The notes under the pieces: model-generated | The model's database searches: none | Seen by the model: only the letters and a program-made list of their open reading frames with translations | What the model was told of the DNA's origin: nothing | DNA from: Clostridium sp. UBA4548 | GTDB taxonomy: Bacteria; Bacillota; Clostridia; Clostridiales; Clostridiaceae | DNA length: 64,000 bases | Assembly: GCF_002387895.1 (NCBI RefSeq) | Contig: NZ_DGLI01000013.1 | Span: 58,220-122,219, forward strand | Direction: 5' to 3' | Program-made: the position numbers and the translations under genes | Shown: piece after piece, positions 46,031 through 55,135 of the stretch | Numbering within the stretch: the stretch's first letter is position 1 | Layout: each line of letters starts with the position of its first letter

Positions 46031-46064
46031 AAAAAAGCTAGTAGGGAAGTTATCCTTACTAGCT
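46031..46064 (-). terminator. Rho-independent terminator of the DUF438 gene
   Basis: On the minus strand AAGCTAGTAAGG / CCCTACTAGCTT (one mismatch) followed by T6. Confidence 0.85.
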
Positions 46065-46109
46065 TAATTAATTATAGATTCTATTGCATTACTAAAAATT
46101 CTTAATCTA

Positions 46110-47876
46110 TTAACCCTGTTTTCTATTAATCTCTTCAACTATTTTATCTATCAAATCTAAAACCTGAAATCCACCTCTAGAGCTAATCATTTCAAGGGTA
46201 GCAACTCCAGCCATAGTTTTAAAAAATGGAGAATTAAGTTTTTCAAACTTTGGGCTTAAATTTATGAGGAGGTCTTTTAGATAAGGATATTCCTTAAGTA
46301 AGCCTCCAATATGAGTATCCTTTGTTATATTATATTGATTTTTAGGAATATCATTACTTTCTTCTTTGCTTGAAGTAGAAGTATCCGAATCATTCCAAGA
46401 TAAAAGCCTTTGACTTCCAGTTAAGCTCCTAATATGAGTGGCATCCTGCATCATTTCAAGAACACCCTTAAAGTTCCCTTTTTCATCTCTAACGGCAGTA
46501 TAAAGGATATATATAAACTTTCCACCCATTTCTAGCCAAAACTCAGCTTCATTATGAGTTCCGTCCTTGAAGGCATTAATAATTTTCTCAACGGTATCAA
46601 CACTTTCCCGTGGATGGCAATTTTCAACGGCTCTTCCTATAACTCCTGCACTTCTTGGGAAAACTCTATGCTTAGTATCACTATAGAATTTAACTAGGTT
46701 TTCTTCATCTACAAAGGTGAAATCCACAGGCAAATGCTTAAAAATTAAGTTTATTTGTTTCAGGGTAAGGAGACCTTGACTAACATTTAATACTTCATCC
46801 TCATTAGATTTAGAAGAAACACCATGTTTTTCTAGAACTGCTGCTAAATCTCTAAGCAAATCTATATTCATGTTTTCGCCATTTTCAAGAGAATTAGCAT
46901 TCACAAAGGCAGGAGGGTTATCTATTAAGCAGTAACCAATTTCATCATCACTAATTCTCATGTTTATAAAATCTTCATTTGTAAGCATTTCCACAGCTGT
47001 AGGGAATAAGATTTCATTTTCTTTAATCATCATATCCTTAACCATGTCAATGACTTCAGGTTGAAGAGCTAAGAATTCTTTATCTTTATCTTCACTTAAA
47101 AGAGTTTTAGATTTTCTAATTATATCTTTGATATTATTATCTAAGGTCCACATAACTTTAGAAGGTTTATCAAAGCCTCTTTTTTCAAGGGCAGGGAACA
47201 ATTGATTTTGTTTTCTACTAAAATGAATGCTTATTTGACTAAGCTTATCATATAATTCTAGCCACTGATTCTTAATGAATTTTTTATTAAGCTGCTCACT
47301 CATAGAGGTAAGAACTTTTTTAATTTCAATTATTTCATCCATATAAGTTCTAATGGGGTGACCCTTTGGCACATCAACTTCAGTAGATACTAGAATTCCA
47401 TCGAAAATTTCTAGAATTTCAGCTAATCTTTCTGTTAAAACATTATCAGAAATTCCATGACTTATTAAATGTTGCTCAGCTATAGCAAATTCCTCCGCAG
47501 TAATTTTTTCAAAGGAAGCTTTCATTTTGTTTTTTGCTTCTTCTAGAGAAATTTTGCCATTGAAATAATCAAGCTTAATACTAACCATTTTTTCAATTCT
47601 TTTTTTATCTACATTTAAGTGATTGTGCATTTCGATATCATGAAGCTTAGGCTTTGGGAAAAAGTAAGCGTGGTATTCATCATCACTTATTTTTTCAACA
47701 TACTTATCAAAACCTTTACTTTCCATCATTTTATACATAGGAAAGGGCTCGAAATCCTTAATAACATGGATGCCTTCACCAGGTTTTAAATCTACTATTG
47801 CTTTTGTGACACAGTCCTTAAAGGATTCATGTTCTCCTCTGCCATCAATTGTGATGTAATGTATATCATTTTTCAT
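46110..47876 (-). CDS. DUF2249-DUF438-hemerythrin-PAS-DUF1858 protein
   Basis: 588 residues. Order: DUF2249-like (1-~70), DUF438 (~85-150), hemerythrin-like four-helix bundle (~165-310, with HFSRKQNQLFPALEKRGF and KVMWTLDNNIKDI), PAS (~395-500, with GRAVENCHPRESV and GGKFIYILYTA), and DUF1858-like C-terminus (~525-585). The family is tied to oxygen/NO or iron sensing in anaerobes. ATG at 47876 follows AAAGGAG; the TTG at 47894 is rejected. Upstream lies a cluster of palindromic operators (48067-48160). Confidence 0.92.
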   Translation of the reverse strand: MKNDIHYITIDGRGEHESFKDCVTKAIVDLKPGEGIHVIKDFEPFPMYKMMESKGFDKYVEKISDDEYHAYFFPKPKLHDIEMHNHLNVDKKRIEKMVSIKLDYFNGKISLEEAKNKMKASFEKITAEEFAIAEQHLISHGISDNVLTERLAEILEIFDGILVSTEVDVPKGHPIRTYMDEIIEIKKVLTSMSEQLNKKFIKNQWLELYDKLSQISIHFSRKQNQLFPALEKRGFDKPSKVMWTLDNNIKDIIRKSKTLLSEDKDKEFLALQPEVIDMVKDMMIKENEILFPTAVEMLTNEDFINMRISDDEIGYCLIDNPPAFVNANSLENGENMNIDLLRDLAAVLEKHGVSSKSNEDEVLNVSQGLLTLKQINLIFKHLPVDFTFVDEENLVKFYSDTKHRVFPRSAGVIGRAVENCHPRESVDTVEKIINAFKDGTHNEAEFWLEMGGKFIYILYTAVRDEKGNFKGVLEMMQDATHIRSLTGSQRLLSWNDSDTSTSSKEESNDIPKNQYNITKDTHIGGLLKEYPYLKDLLINLSPKFEKLNSPFFKTMAGVATLEMISSRGGFQVLDLIDKIVEEINRKQG

Positions 47877-47894
47877 AAACAAAACTCCTTTCAA

Positions 47895-48066
47895 AACTAC
47901 AATAAATTATATAGAGGTAAATTAATTCTTAAATTAAAGGATTTCTTAGGCTTGAGTCATAGGGGGATGTAAGCTACTTAATAATTTATAAATTTGACAT
48001 AAATATCTCTTGTTCAATCCATTAAATTGTATATATTTTATTATTCTACGGGTTATAATTTTCGTG
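47895..48066. other. Upstream region of the DUF438 gene, no gene seen
   Basis: AT-rich leader/promoter region with no gene; continues into the operator cluster. Confidence 0.5.
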
Positions 48067-48089
48067 TTGAATATAGTAAATATATTCAA
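48067..48089. promoter_or_regulatory. Perfect inverted repeat
   Basis: TTGAATATA and TATATTCAA around 5 bases; binding factor unknown. It lies next to the Fur-like box. Confidence 0.55.
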
Positions 48090-48090
48090 A

Positions 48091-48105
48091 TGATAATTAA
48101 TATCA
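48091..48105. promoter_or_regulatory. Fur-box-like 7-1-7 palindrome
   Basis: TGATAATTAATATCA differs from the 7-1-7 consensus TGATAATNATTATCA at one position. Confidence 0.55.
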
Positions 48106-48144
48106 ATTATATAAAAATTATACTATTTTTAGTATGTCAACTTA

Positions 48145-48160
48145 TGTGATTAGAATCACA
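48145..48160. promoter_or_regulatory. CRP/FNR-family-like site
   Basis: TGTGATTAGAATCACA, a perfect 7-2-7 palindrome that equals TGTGA-N6-TCACA. Confidence 0.6.
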
Positions 48161-48419
48161 ATTTTCTAATATTATTACCATAAAGGAAGTTTTTTACTTA
48201 GAGAAAATAAAAGCACTATAAATATAGATTAGATTTATAAGATTCAAAATATTGGAATAATAATGAATATATAGTAAAATTAGTTAAAGGTATTAAATAG
48301 AAAGTTAACTAAAAAAAGCGAATTATTAGTATTAGTGTTGAAGTATATCAGGTAGCAGAGTCATATAGAACAAAGCAAAAGTTTTAAAGCATAAAAGAAT
48401 TTTTTGGGGGGAGGAAGAC

Positions 48420-49001
48420 ATGATAGTTGATTTATTAAAAACAAGGTGCAGCATGAGGAAGTTTAAGCAAATGCAAATTCCTCAAGATATTGTTGACTAT
48501 ATTATTGAAGCAGGAAGGCTGTCTCCATCTGGAGGAAATGAACAGCCATGGATGTTTGGAATAATAAATGACAAAGAACTGATAAGGAAGATTGCAGTAG
48601 CTTCCTATAATCAAGAATGGATTGCATCTGCTCCTTTATTAATTGTTTTGTGTACAACCATTGTAGAAGATGAAAGAGGAGGAAGAGATATTCAAGTATC
48701 AAGGTTTCCTGAGTTGAAAAATGAAATATTAAATATGAATAAAGCACTTTACAGTAGGCTAAATTCTGAGGAGCACCAAAGCAAAATACCGGGAACCCAT
48801 ATGGTTTTAGCTGCATTATAACATGGAGTTTATTCAACTTGGGTTTCTTATTTTAAGGTTAGTGAGGTTTCAGAATTATTAGACTTGCCCTCATCATATA
48901 TACCATCTGAAATACTTGTTTTCGGATATCCTGCGGGTGAAATAAAACCAAGAATTAAAAAGAAAAAAGAAGAAATTGTATTTTTAAATTCATATACTTA
49001 A
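48420..49001 (+). pseudogene. Nitroreductase family protein interrupted by an in-frame TAA
   Basis: Starts with ATG behind a GGGGGGAGG site. The N-terminal RCSMRKFKQMQIP and GRLSPSGGNEQPW blocks are normal for FMN-dependent nitroreductases. After MVLAAL the codon at 48819-48821 is TAA, and the same frame continues for 59 more codons (HGVYSTWVSYF ... FGYPAGEIKPR) to a second stop at 48999. One base change, for example GAA to TAA, explains the break. The total 193-codon length is normal for the family. Confidence 0.88.
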
Positions 49002-49121
49002 TGCCTAACACAGCTATCTTATAAATATATTGATGCACATTAATATTTGTTCATGTATTCAAAATAATTATAAATATGGCTGAAAACATTATTTTATACA
49101 TAAAATTGGGGGTTATTATAA

Positions 49122-49910
49122 ATGGAAGAGTTAAAATATTTAGAAGACTATTACAATAGTTATGATGAAGAAGGTAGGTTACTTTCCAAACATGGACAAG
49201 TAGAGTTTTTAACTACTATGAACTATATTGAGAAGTATCTTAAACCAGGTGCAAAAATTCTTGAAATTGGGGCAGGAACAGGACGATATTCTCTTGCACT
49301 GGCAAAACGAGAGTATCAGGTTGATGCCATAGAGTTAATACAACATAACATTGAGGTTTTTAAAAGTAAAGTTACAGAGGATATGAAGATTTCTGTACGA
49401 CAAGGAAATGCTACAGATTTATCTTGTTTTGAAGAGGAGACCTATGATGCAACTTTACTGTTAGGACCAATGTATCACCTTTACACAGATAGTGATAAGA
49501 TTATGGCTTTATCTGAGGCTCTTAGAGTTACTAAAAAAGGTGGTATATTGATTACAGCTTATTGCATAAGTGATGCTTCAATTATTTGCTATGGGTTTAG
49601 AGGTGGAAATATTGATACATTGCTCCATAAAGGATTGCTTGATACTGAAACCTTTAAAGCTTTTTCTAGTCCAGAGGAGATATTTGAATTATATCGTAAA
49701 GAAGACATATTTAAATTAATGGATAATTTTAGGGTCGCAAGACTTCATTATGTAGCCACAGATTTAATTACAAACTTTATGAGAGAAACTGTGGATGCTA
49801 TGGATGAGAAGACCTTTGAATTATATATGAAATATCATCTTGCAATTTGTGAGAGATCAGATATGGTGGGAGTGACACATCATAGCATTGATATTGTTCA
49901 AAAAATTTAA
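49122..49910 (+). CDS. Class I SAM-dependent methyltransferase
   Basis: 262 residues with the SAM motif ILEIGAGTGRYSLALAKR near residue 46, acidic VDAIEL after it, and YDATLLLGPMYHL near 108 as motif IV. The C-terminal half is helical and group-specific. GGGGG precedes the ATG. Substrate unknown. Confidence 0.9.
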   Translation: MEELKYLEDYYNSYDEEGRLLSKHGQVEFLTTMNYIEKYLKPGAKILEIGAGTGRYSLALAKREYQVDAIELIQHNIEVFKSKVTEDMKISVRQGNATDLSCFEEETYDATLLLGPMYHLYTDSDKIMALSEALRVTKKGGILITAYCISDASIICYGFRGGNIDTLLHKGLLDTETFKAFSSPEEIFELYRKEDIFKLMDNFRVARLHYVATDLITNFMRETVDAMDEKTFELYMKYHLAICERSDMVGVTHHSIDIVQKI

Positions 49911-50026
49911 ATGTGGTTTTTAAAAGTGGCTGAGTTATAACTTATAGGAAGTTACCCTTGAGAGAAACTTATTTATAAATTCAACAGTTAAGAATAATTA
50001 AATTACAGCAAGAAAGAAGGGTTAAT

Positions 50027-50476
50027 ATGAGAGCACCCTATCAAGTTTTGGTTTTTCCTTATTATATAAGCGCCAATGGAATAGAATATGCCATTTTCAG
50101 AAGAAGTGATGCAAATTGGTGGCAAGCTATTTCAGGTGGAGGAGAAGATGGAGAGACAGTTAGTGAAGCAGCTAAAAGAGAAGCTTGGGAAGAAGGGGGA
50201 ATATCCAAGGAATCTCAGTATCTTAAGCTAGATACAGTTAGTTCAATTCCAGCAGAGCAATTTAAGGATAGTGTTAATTGGGATAAAAGTATATATGTAA
50301 TACCTGAGTATTGTTATGGTGTTAGAGTAATAGATAAACATTTAACACTTTCAAAGGAACATACAGAGTATAAGTGGATGACTTATGAAGAAGCTATTTT
50401 ATATGTGAAATGGGATGGAAATAAGGTTGCACTTTGGGAACTTAATAAAAGACTTATTAAGGAATATGGACTATAA
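50027..50476 (+). CDS. NUDIX hydrolase
   Basis: 149 residues; box GGGEDGET then REAWEEGGI near residues 38-61, with SGGGEDG and VLVFPYYI as in the NudB-like (dihydroneopterin triphosphate) subgroup. Specificity is inferred only from these segments. AAGAAGGG precedes the ATG. Confidence 0.87.
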   Translation: MRAPYQVLVFPYYISANGIEYAIFRRSDANWWQAISGGGEDGETVSEAAKREAWEEGGISKESQYLKLDTVSSIPAEQFKDSVNWDKSIYVIPEYCYGVRVIDKHLTLSKEHTEYKWMTYEEAILYVKWDGNKVALWELNKRLIKEYGL

Positions 50477-50587
50477 AAATTAACATATTATCTTTGCACC
50501 CCGTAAAACCTTAATAAAAATACGTAAGTTTTAATATAAAGAAATATTTATAAAACCTATATAGGTTAAGGTTGGGAGGGGTAAACT

Positions 50588-50935
50588 GTGAAATTTTTGA
50601 CTAAGTACTTAAATAAAGAAGAATTTTTTAATAAGTTAAAAGATGGAGAAATATTTATGTATTCATACCATGACTTTAAATGGGAGGATATAAGTAACTT
50701 TGCTAAGGAATATAAAATTCAGATTGAGCAGATTAAAAAAGGCACAGAGGACTATAAGCAATATGGAGAGTGTGCTGCAAAGTTAATTGGTAGAAAAACT
50801 AAGGTTTTCAGCTTTAGTTTTAACTCAAATGAATCAATTGAAATAGAGGCTCATTCAGAAGAAAAGGCTAAGATAAAATTAATAGATATATTATTTAATA
50901 AGGGTTATATAAAATTAGAAAAGCTTGAAAGTTAA
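50588..50935 (+). CDS. Hypothetical protein, 115 residues
   Basis: GTG start behind GGGAGGGG. A soluble, charged alpha/beta protein with no family I recognise. A terminator follows at 51043. Confidence 0.7.
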   Translation: MKFLTKYLNKEEFFNKLKDGEIFMYSYHDFKWEDISNFAKEYKIQIEQIKKGTEDYKQYGECAAKLIGRKTKVFSFSFNSNESIEIEAHSEEKAKIKLIDILFNKGYIKLEKLES

Positions 50936-51042
50936 GAAGGGTATTAAGTTGTAACTAATTATTTAGTTTATGGCCTTGATGAACTTCTTTAACTACTAGA
51001 AGTTACCTATCTTTAAATTATAAAGTGTGCATAAATTGACTT

Positions 51043-51073
51043 AAAAGTCCATCTTAAAGGTGGACTTTTTTTA
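51043..51073 (+). terminator. Rho-independent terminator
   Basis: AAAAGTCCA / TGGACTTTT stem then TTTT. Confidence 0.85.
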
Positions 51074-51258
51074 TAGCATAATGTAAATATGTGGTTTATA
51101 ATTCTAGTATAAGTTTATAGTCAGTGACTTATAAGGGGAAGTTTTAAAATCATAATAAGTTATATGAAATTTAATATAGAAACTTATTAAAATTTATTGA
51201 AATAGAATAGATGCCCTCTATTCGGAATAATAAGAATAAAACTATTGGAGATGATTTT

Positions 51259-51522
51259 TTGAGTCTTAATTTTTATAGAGATGAAGTTGAAGAATTTATG
51301 GTTAAAGCTGGATTTTCACCAGAGGTGGAAGAGGATATTTTTAATATGTTAGATGAAGAGTTAGCTCTTCTTAAATCTTCCTGCGGTAATGAAGATAAAA
51401 TGCAGCATCAGGTATATGATATGCTTTTCTTACTTTTTGAAATAGCTGCAAAGCACAACATGGATTTAGATTCTGAGTGGATTAAAGGTAGCGAGAAAAA
51501 GAAAAAATATCTACCTAAATAA
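51259..51522 (+). CDS. Small MazG-like helical protein
   Basis: 87 residues from a TTG behind GGAG (an upstream ATG at 51211 lacks a site). The acidic MLDEELALL helix, the HQVYDMLFLLFEIA helix, and the ending DLDSEWIKGSEKKKKY resemble MazG-type nucleotide pyrophosphohydrolases, but the first metal-site glutamate is Q in HQVYD. Activity is uncertain. Confidence 0.5.
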   Translation: MSLNFYRDEVEEFMVKAGFSPEVEEDIFNMLDEELALLKSSCGNEDKMQHQVYDMLFLLFEIAAKHNMDLDSEWIKGSEKKKKYLPK

Positions 51523-51552
51523 TCAAGATGAAGGTTTTCTTGGACATTATAT

Positions 51553-51583
51553 ACAACTATCAAAATGAGCTAATGATAGTTGT
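51553..51583 (+). terminator. Hairpin after the MazG-like gene
   Basis: ACAACTATC / GATAGTTGT, 9-base perfect arms; weak T-run. Confidence 0.5.
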
Positions 51584-51659
51584 AAAGTATTTTAAGTAAT
51601 AGCTTATAATTTATAGGATTATATAATTACTAATAAGAGTGGAAGAGGAGCTAGAGAAG

Positions 51660-52283
51660 TTGGAGAAGTTAGTTGATTTAACACAAATAATTGAAGATGA
51701 TATGCCAGTATACCCAGGAGATATGAAAACAAATTTGGTTCAAACTGAGTACCTAAATGTAAATAGTTATAATAATCATAGACTAGAAATTGGTATGCAT
51801 GCAGGCACACATATAGACTCTCCTATGCACTTAACTGAAAGCGTGGAATATATTTCAGAAATACCCTTAGATTCTTTTATAGGAGAAGGATGTATAATAG
51901 ATGTTAGAAATCAATGTATAATCAAAATGAAACTCGAATATGAGAATTTAATAAAGAAAAATAGTATTGTACTTCTTTACACTGGCTTAGATGAAGTTTA
52001 TGGTACTTCTCAGTATTATGAGGAACATCCTATTATAGATATTGAGTTTTGTAAGTTTTTAATAAGGAAAAATATTAAAGTTATAGGTATGGATATCCCT
52101 TCTCCAGATAGGTATCCTTTTGAAATTCATAAAATGCTTTTACAAAATAAGGTGTATATAATTGAGAACTTAACAAATCTTCATGAATTACTCAAAGTAC
52201 AAGGTTTTGAAGTCATAGCTTTTCCTTTAAAAATAAAAGCTGATGGTTCGATGGCAAGGGTTGTTGCAAGAGTTATTTCATAA
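51660..52283 (+). CDS. Cyclase family protein (kynurenine formamidase-like)
   Basis: 207 residues from a TTG that has AGAGGAG nine bases upstream (the GTG at 51639 has none). The metal site MHAGTHIDSPMH near residue 45 is the signature HXGTHXDXP of this hydrolase family. Other family parts are YPGD near the N-terminus and DIPSPDRYPFEIH. Biological substrate unknown; tryptophan-catabolic genes are not nearby. Confidence 0.85.
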   Translation: MEKLVDLTQIIEDDMPVYPGDMKTNLVQTEYLNVNSYNNHRLEIGMHAGTHIDSPMHLTESVEYISEIPLDSFIGEGCIIDVRNQCIIKMKLEYENLIKKNSIVLLYTGLDEVYGTSQYYEEHPIIDIEFCKFLIRKNIKVIGMDIPSPDRYPFEIHKMLLQNKVYIIENLTNLHELLKVQGFEVIAFPLKIKADGSMARVVARVIS

Positions 52284-52365
52284 TTAGCTTTAGCGAGGAT
52301 ATGGTACAGAAAAATTTGTTTTTTTGTCCTATGGAACAGCTTAAAATCATGGAGGAGGATTTGAA

Positions 52366-53055
52366 ATGTATAGTATAATGATTGTGGAAGATGATAAAAA
52401 GATAAGCAGCCTTATAAAAAACCATCTAGAAAGATATGGATATAAAACTTATATTGTAAAAGATTTTTCAAATGTGAAAGGAGAATTTGTAAAAAATAAT
52501 CCTCAGCTACTTCTTATGGATATTAATTTACCTTTGTTTGATGGCTTTTATTGGTGTAGAGATATAAGAACGGTATCAAAGGTGCCTATAATATTTATTT
52601 CAGCTAGAGATTCTGATATGGATCAAGTTATGGCTATTGAAAATGGAGCAGATGATTATATTACTAAGCCATTTTCCTATGAGGTGCTTCTTGCAAAGAT
52701 AAAAGGAGTTATAAGAAGGGTTTATGGAGATTATGCGGAAGCCTCCAGCAATGAAGTATTGGAGGTTAATGGATTATTTTTATATTTAAATCAAAATACT
52801 GCTGAGTATAAAGAAAAGACCATAGAGCTTAGTAAGAAGGAGTTTCAGCTTTTATATTCCTTACTTAAAAGTGCGGATAAAATTGTTTCAAGGGAAACTT
52901 TACTTGAGGTTTTGTGGAGTGATGTGGATTTTGTTGATGATAACACCTTGTCAGTTAATATGACAAGGGTAAGAAAAAGACTTGAGGACCTTGGAATTAG
53001 TGAAGTTATTGAGACTAAGAGAGGTCAAGGGTATAAAATAGCAGTTAGATGGTAA
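52366..53055 (+). CDS. OmpR-family response regulator (BceR-like)
   Basis: 229 residues. Receiver: acidic VEDDKK near residue 7, phospho-aspartate in LLMDINLPLFDG near 50, lysine in ITKPF near 102. The winged helix (LSKKEFQLLYSLL, SVNMTRVRKRLED) covers 130-229. It starts the four-gene Bce-type module. GGAGGAGG precedes the ATG. Confidence 0.95.
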   Translation: MYSIMIVEDDKKISSLIKNHLERYGYKTYIVKDFSNVKGEFVKNNPQLLLMDINLPLFDGFYWCRDIRTVSKVPIIFISARDSDMDQVMAIENGADDYITKPFSYEVLLAKIKGVIRRVYGDYAEASSNEVLEVNGLFLYLNQNTAEYKEKTIELSKKEFQLLYSLLKSADKIVSRETLLEVLWSDVDFVDDNTLSVNMTRVRKRLEDLGISEVIETKRGQGYKIAVRW

Positions 53056-53070
53056 AAAGTAGGTGAAGGT

Positions 53071-54123
53071 ATGAAACTTAAAAAGTTCCTTAAGGATAGA
53101 ATTGCTTACATAATAGTATGCTTTTTAAGTACTTTAATAGCAATTCTTATAATGAGTTTAAGCTTTATTATAAGAGGAAATCATATTTCAATAAATAATG
53201 TACTATATGCACTTTTAGTTTCAGCAGTTCTACTGTTGATGTTTTTGCTTTATGAGTATTATAGAAATAAAGATTTTTATAAGCAATTAGATTTAATATC
53301 AAAATCAAAGGAAGATTTAGATTATATTTTAAATCTTGGAAGTCCAAACAGTAGTGAACAAGAATTAATTAAAAGAATTTTACTTAACACCTATAAACTC
53401 TGTGGAAATAAAACTATAAAGTATGAAGAAGCACATAAACAGTACATACATTTTATAAACCAATGGGTGCATCAAATGAAAACTCCGGTATCAGTTATTA
53501 ATTTATTACTTCAAGAAGCGCAAAGTGAGGAGAATAGAGAAATATATGGTAGCATAGCTGAAGAAAATGAAAAGTTGTCTCATGGTCTTGATATGATGTT
53601 ATATAATGCTAGGCTTAGTGAGTTTAATTTAGATTTTAATGTGGAGACTTTAGATATAATTTCTATTGTGAGAAAAGTGGTAAATGATAATAAAAAATCC
53701 TTAATTAGATATCATATATTTCCTAAAATTCATTGCAATGATGAAATAACAGTACACACAGACAGAAAGTGGATTTACTTTGTTATAAATCAAATAGTTA
53801 TTAATGCTATAAAATACTCAAAAGTTGAGACTGGAGGAAGTAAAAGCATAAGTTTCAAAGTTAACTGTGAGGGCTCAAAGATAACTCTATCCATAAGCGA
53901 TGAGGGTATAGGAATTCCTAAGGAAGATTTAAGTAGAGTATTCAATGCCTTCTTTACAGGAAAGAATGGAAGGAAAACTTCAGAGTCTACGGGGATGGGA
54001 ATGTATTTAGCAAAAAGAGTTTGTGATGAGTTAAATCATAATATCACTGTAGAATCAGAGAAAGGAAAGGGCACTACCTTTTCTATTGAATTTTATGAAG
54101 GCAAGAATATATTTAAATTTTAA
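53071..54123 (+). CDS. Intramembrane-sensing histidine kinase (BceS-like)
   Basis: 350 residues. Two close transmembrane helices (~12-60) with almost no outside loop, so it senses through its partner transporter. The phospho-histidine is in QWVHQMKTPVSV near residue 137; N box NQIVINAIKYSK near 235, and G boxes SDEGIGIPKEDL and GMGMYLAKRV follow. It begins 15 bases after the regulator stop. Confidence 0.95.
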   Translation: MKLKKFLKDRIAYIIVCFLSTLIAILIMSLSFIIRGNHISINNVLYALLVSAVLLLMFLLYEYYRNKDFYKQLDLISKSKEDLDYILNLGSPNSSEQELIKRILLNTYKLCGNKTIKYEEAHKQYIHFINQWVHQMKTPVSVINLLLQEAQSEENREIYGSIAEENEKLSHGLDMMLYNARLSEFNLDFNVETLDIISIVRKVVNDNKKSLIRYHIFPKIHCNDEITVHTDRKWIYFVINQIVINAIKYSKVETGGSKSISFKVNCEGSKITLSISDEGIGIPKEDLSRVFNAFFTGKNGRKTSESTGMGMYLAKRVCDELNHNITVESEKGKGTTFSIEFYEGKNIFKF

Positions 54124-54158
54124 CCTTTCAATTTTGTAAGGTTAAAGTTATATTTGAA

Positions 54159-54193
54159 AGAGAAATCAATAGGTTGATTTCTCTATTTTTTTT
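54159..54193 (+). terminator. Rho-independent terminator after the kinase gene
   Basis: AGAGAAATCA / TGATTTCTCT stem followed by T8. The transporter pair therefore has its own promoter. Confidence 0.88.
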
Positions 54194-54270
54194 ATAATAT
54201 ATTTAGGGTTTTCAGTTATGCTTTGTATAGGCTTCCAAGATGAAGATATATTTTATTCGTTTTTAAAAAG

Positions 54271-54330
54271 CCTTAAGGGAACCAAGATAGGGAATTATGT
54301 ATAATTTTAGTCTTGATTTCGTTCCCTATA
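54271..54330. repeat. Short hairpin repeat, copy 2
   Basis: Starts CCTTAAGGGAAC and ends GTTCCCTATA like 25682-25739. GGGAACCAAGA / TCTTGATTTCGTTCCC can pair with a 5-base bulge. It lies in the presumed promoter region of the transporter genes. Confidence 0.5.
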
Positions 54331-54367
54331 GATAAACCCTAAATTTGAAATTGAAAGGAAGGATAAT

Positions 54368-55135
54368 ATGTCAATATTAAAGGCTGAAAATATAACTAAG
54401 ATTTATGGTGATAAAAGAGGAAGTTTAAAGGTAAAAGCCCTTGATAAATTTAGTATTAATATAAATCAAGGAGAATTTGTAGGAGTAATGGGGCCTTCAG
54501 GAAGTGGAAAGAGTACCCTTTTAAATATACTTGCAACTATAGATACCCCGTCTTCAGGGGAACTTTTTATAAATGGAACAAATCCAGCAAAACTTGATGA
54601 AAAGAAGTCAGCATTGTTTAGACGAAAGGAACTTGGGTTTATTTTTCAAGATTTTAACCTATTAGATTCACTGTCTATAAAGGAAAATATAGTACTTCCT
54701 CTAGTCCTTGATAAAATGAATCCAAGGAAAATTGAAAAAAGCGTGGAGGACATTGCTGCTCTATTAAATATAAAAGATATCTTAAATAAAAGACCCTATG
54801 AAACTTCAGGTGGACAACAACAAAGGGCAGCTTGTGCAAGAGCCTTGATTCATAACCCAGCAATAATACTTGCAGACGAGCCAACAGGAAACCTTGATTC
54901 AAAGGCATCTCAAGATGTGATGGAGTCTTTAGATAATCTTAATAAGGAAAAAAAGGCCACTATTATGATGGTTACTCATGATCCCTTTGCAGCTAGCTTT
55001 TGTCAGAGAATAATAATGATTAAGGATGGTAAGCACTTTTTAGAAATTGTAAAAGGAGGCAACCGTCAAGCTTTCTTTAAGGAAATTATGGATTCATTAA
55101 CCATGATTGGAGGAAGATACAATGACCTTGCGTAG
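54368..55135 (+). CDS. ABC transporter ATP-binding protein (BceA-like)
   Basis: 255 residues: Walker A GPSGSGKSTLLN near residue 42, Q-loop FIFQDFNLLDSLS near 93, signature TSGGQQQRAACAR near 145, Walker B ILADEPTGNLD near 168. The MacB-type ATPase pairs with the 10-helix permease that follows and overlaps it by 14 bases. It protects against bacitracin-like peptide antibiotics in known relatives. Confidence 0.96.
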   Translation: MSILKAENITKIYGDKRGSLKVKALDKFSININQGEFVGVMGPSGSGKSTLLNILATIDTPSSGELFINGTNPAKLDEKKSALFRRKELGFIFQDFNLLDSLSIKENIVLPLVLDKMNPRKIEKSVEDIAALLNIKDILNKRPYETSGGQQQRAACARALIHNPAIILADEPTGNLDSKASQDVMESLDNLNKEKKATIMMVTHDPFAASFCQRIIMIKDGKHFLEIVKGGNRQAFFKEIMDSLTMIGGRYNDLA

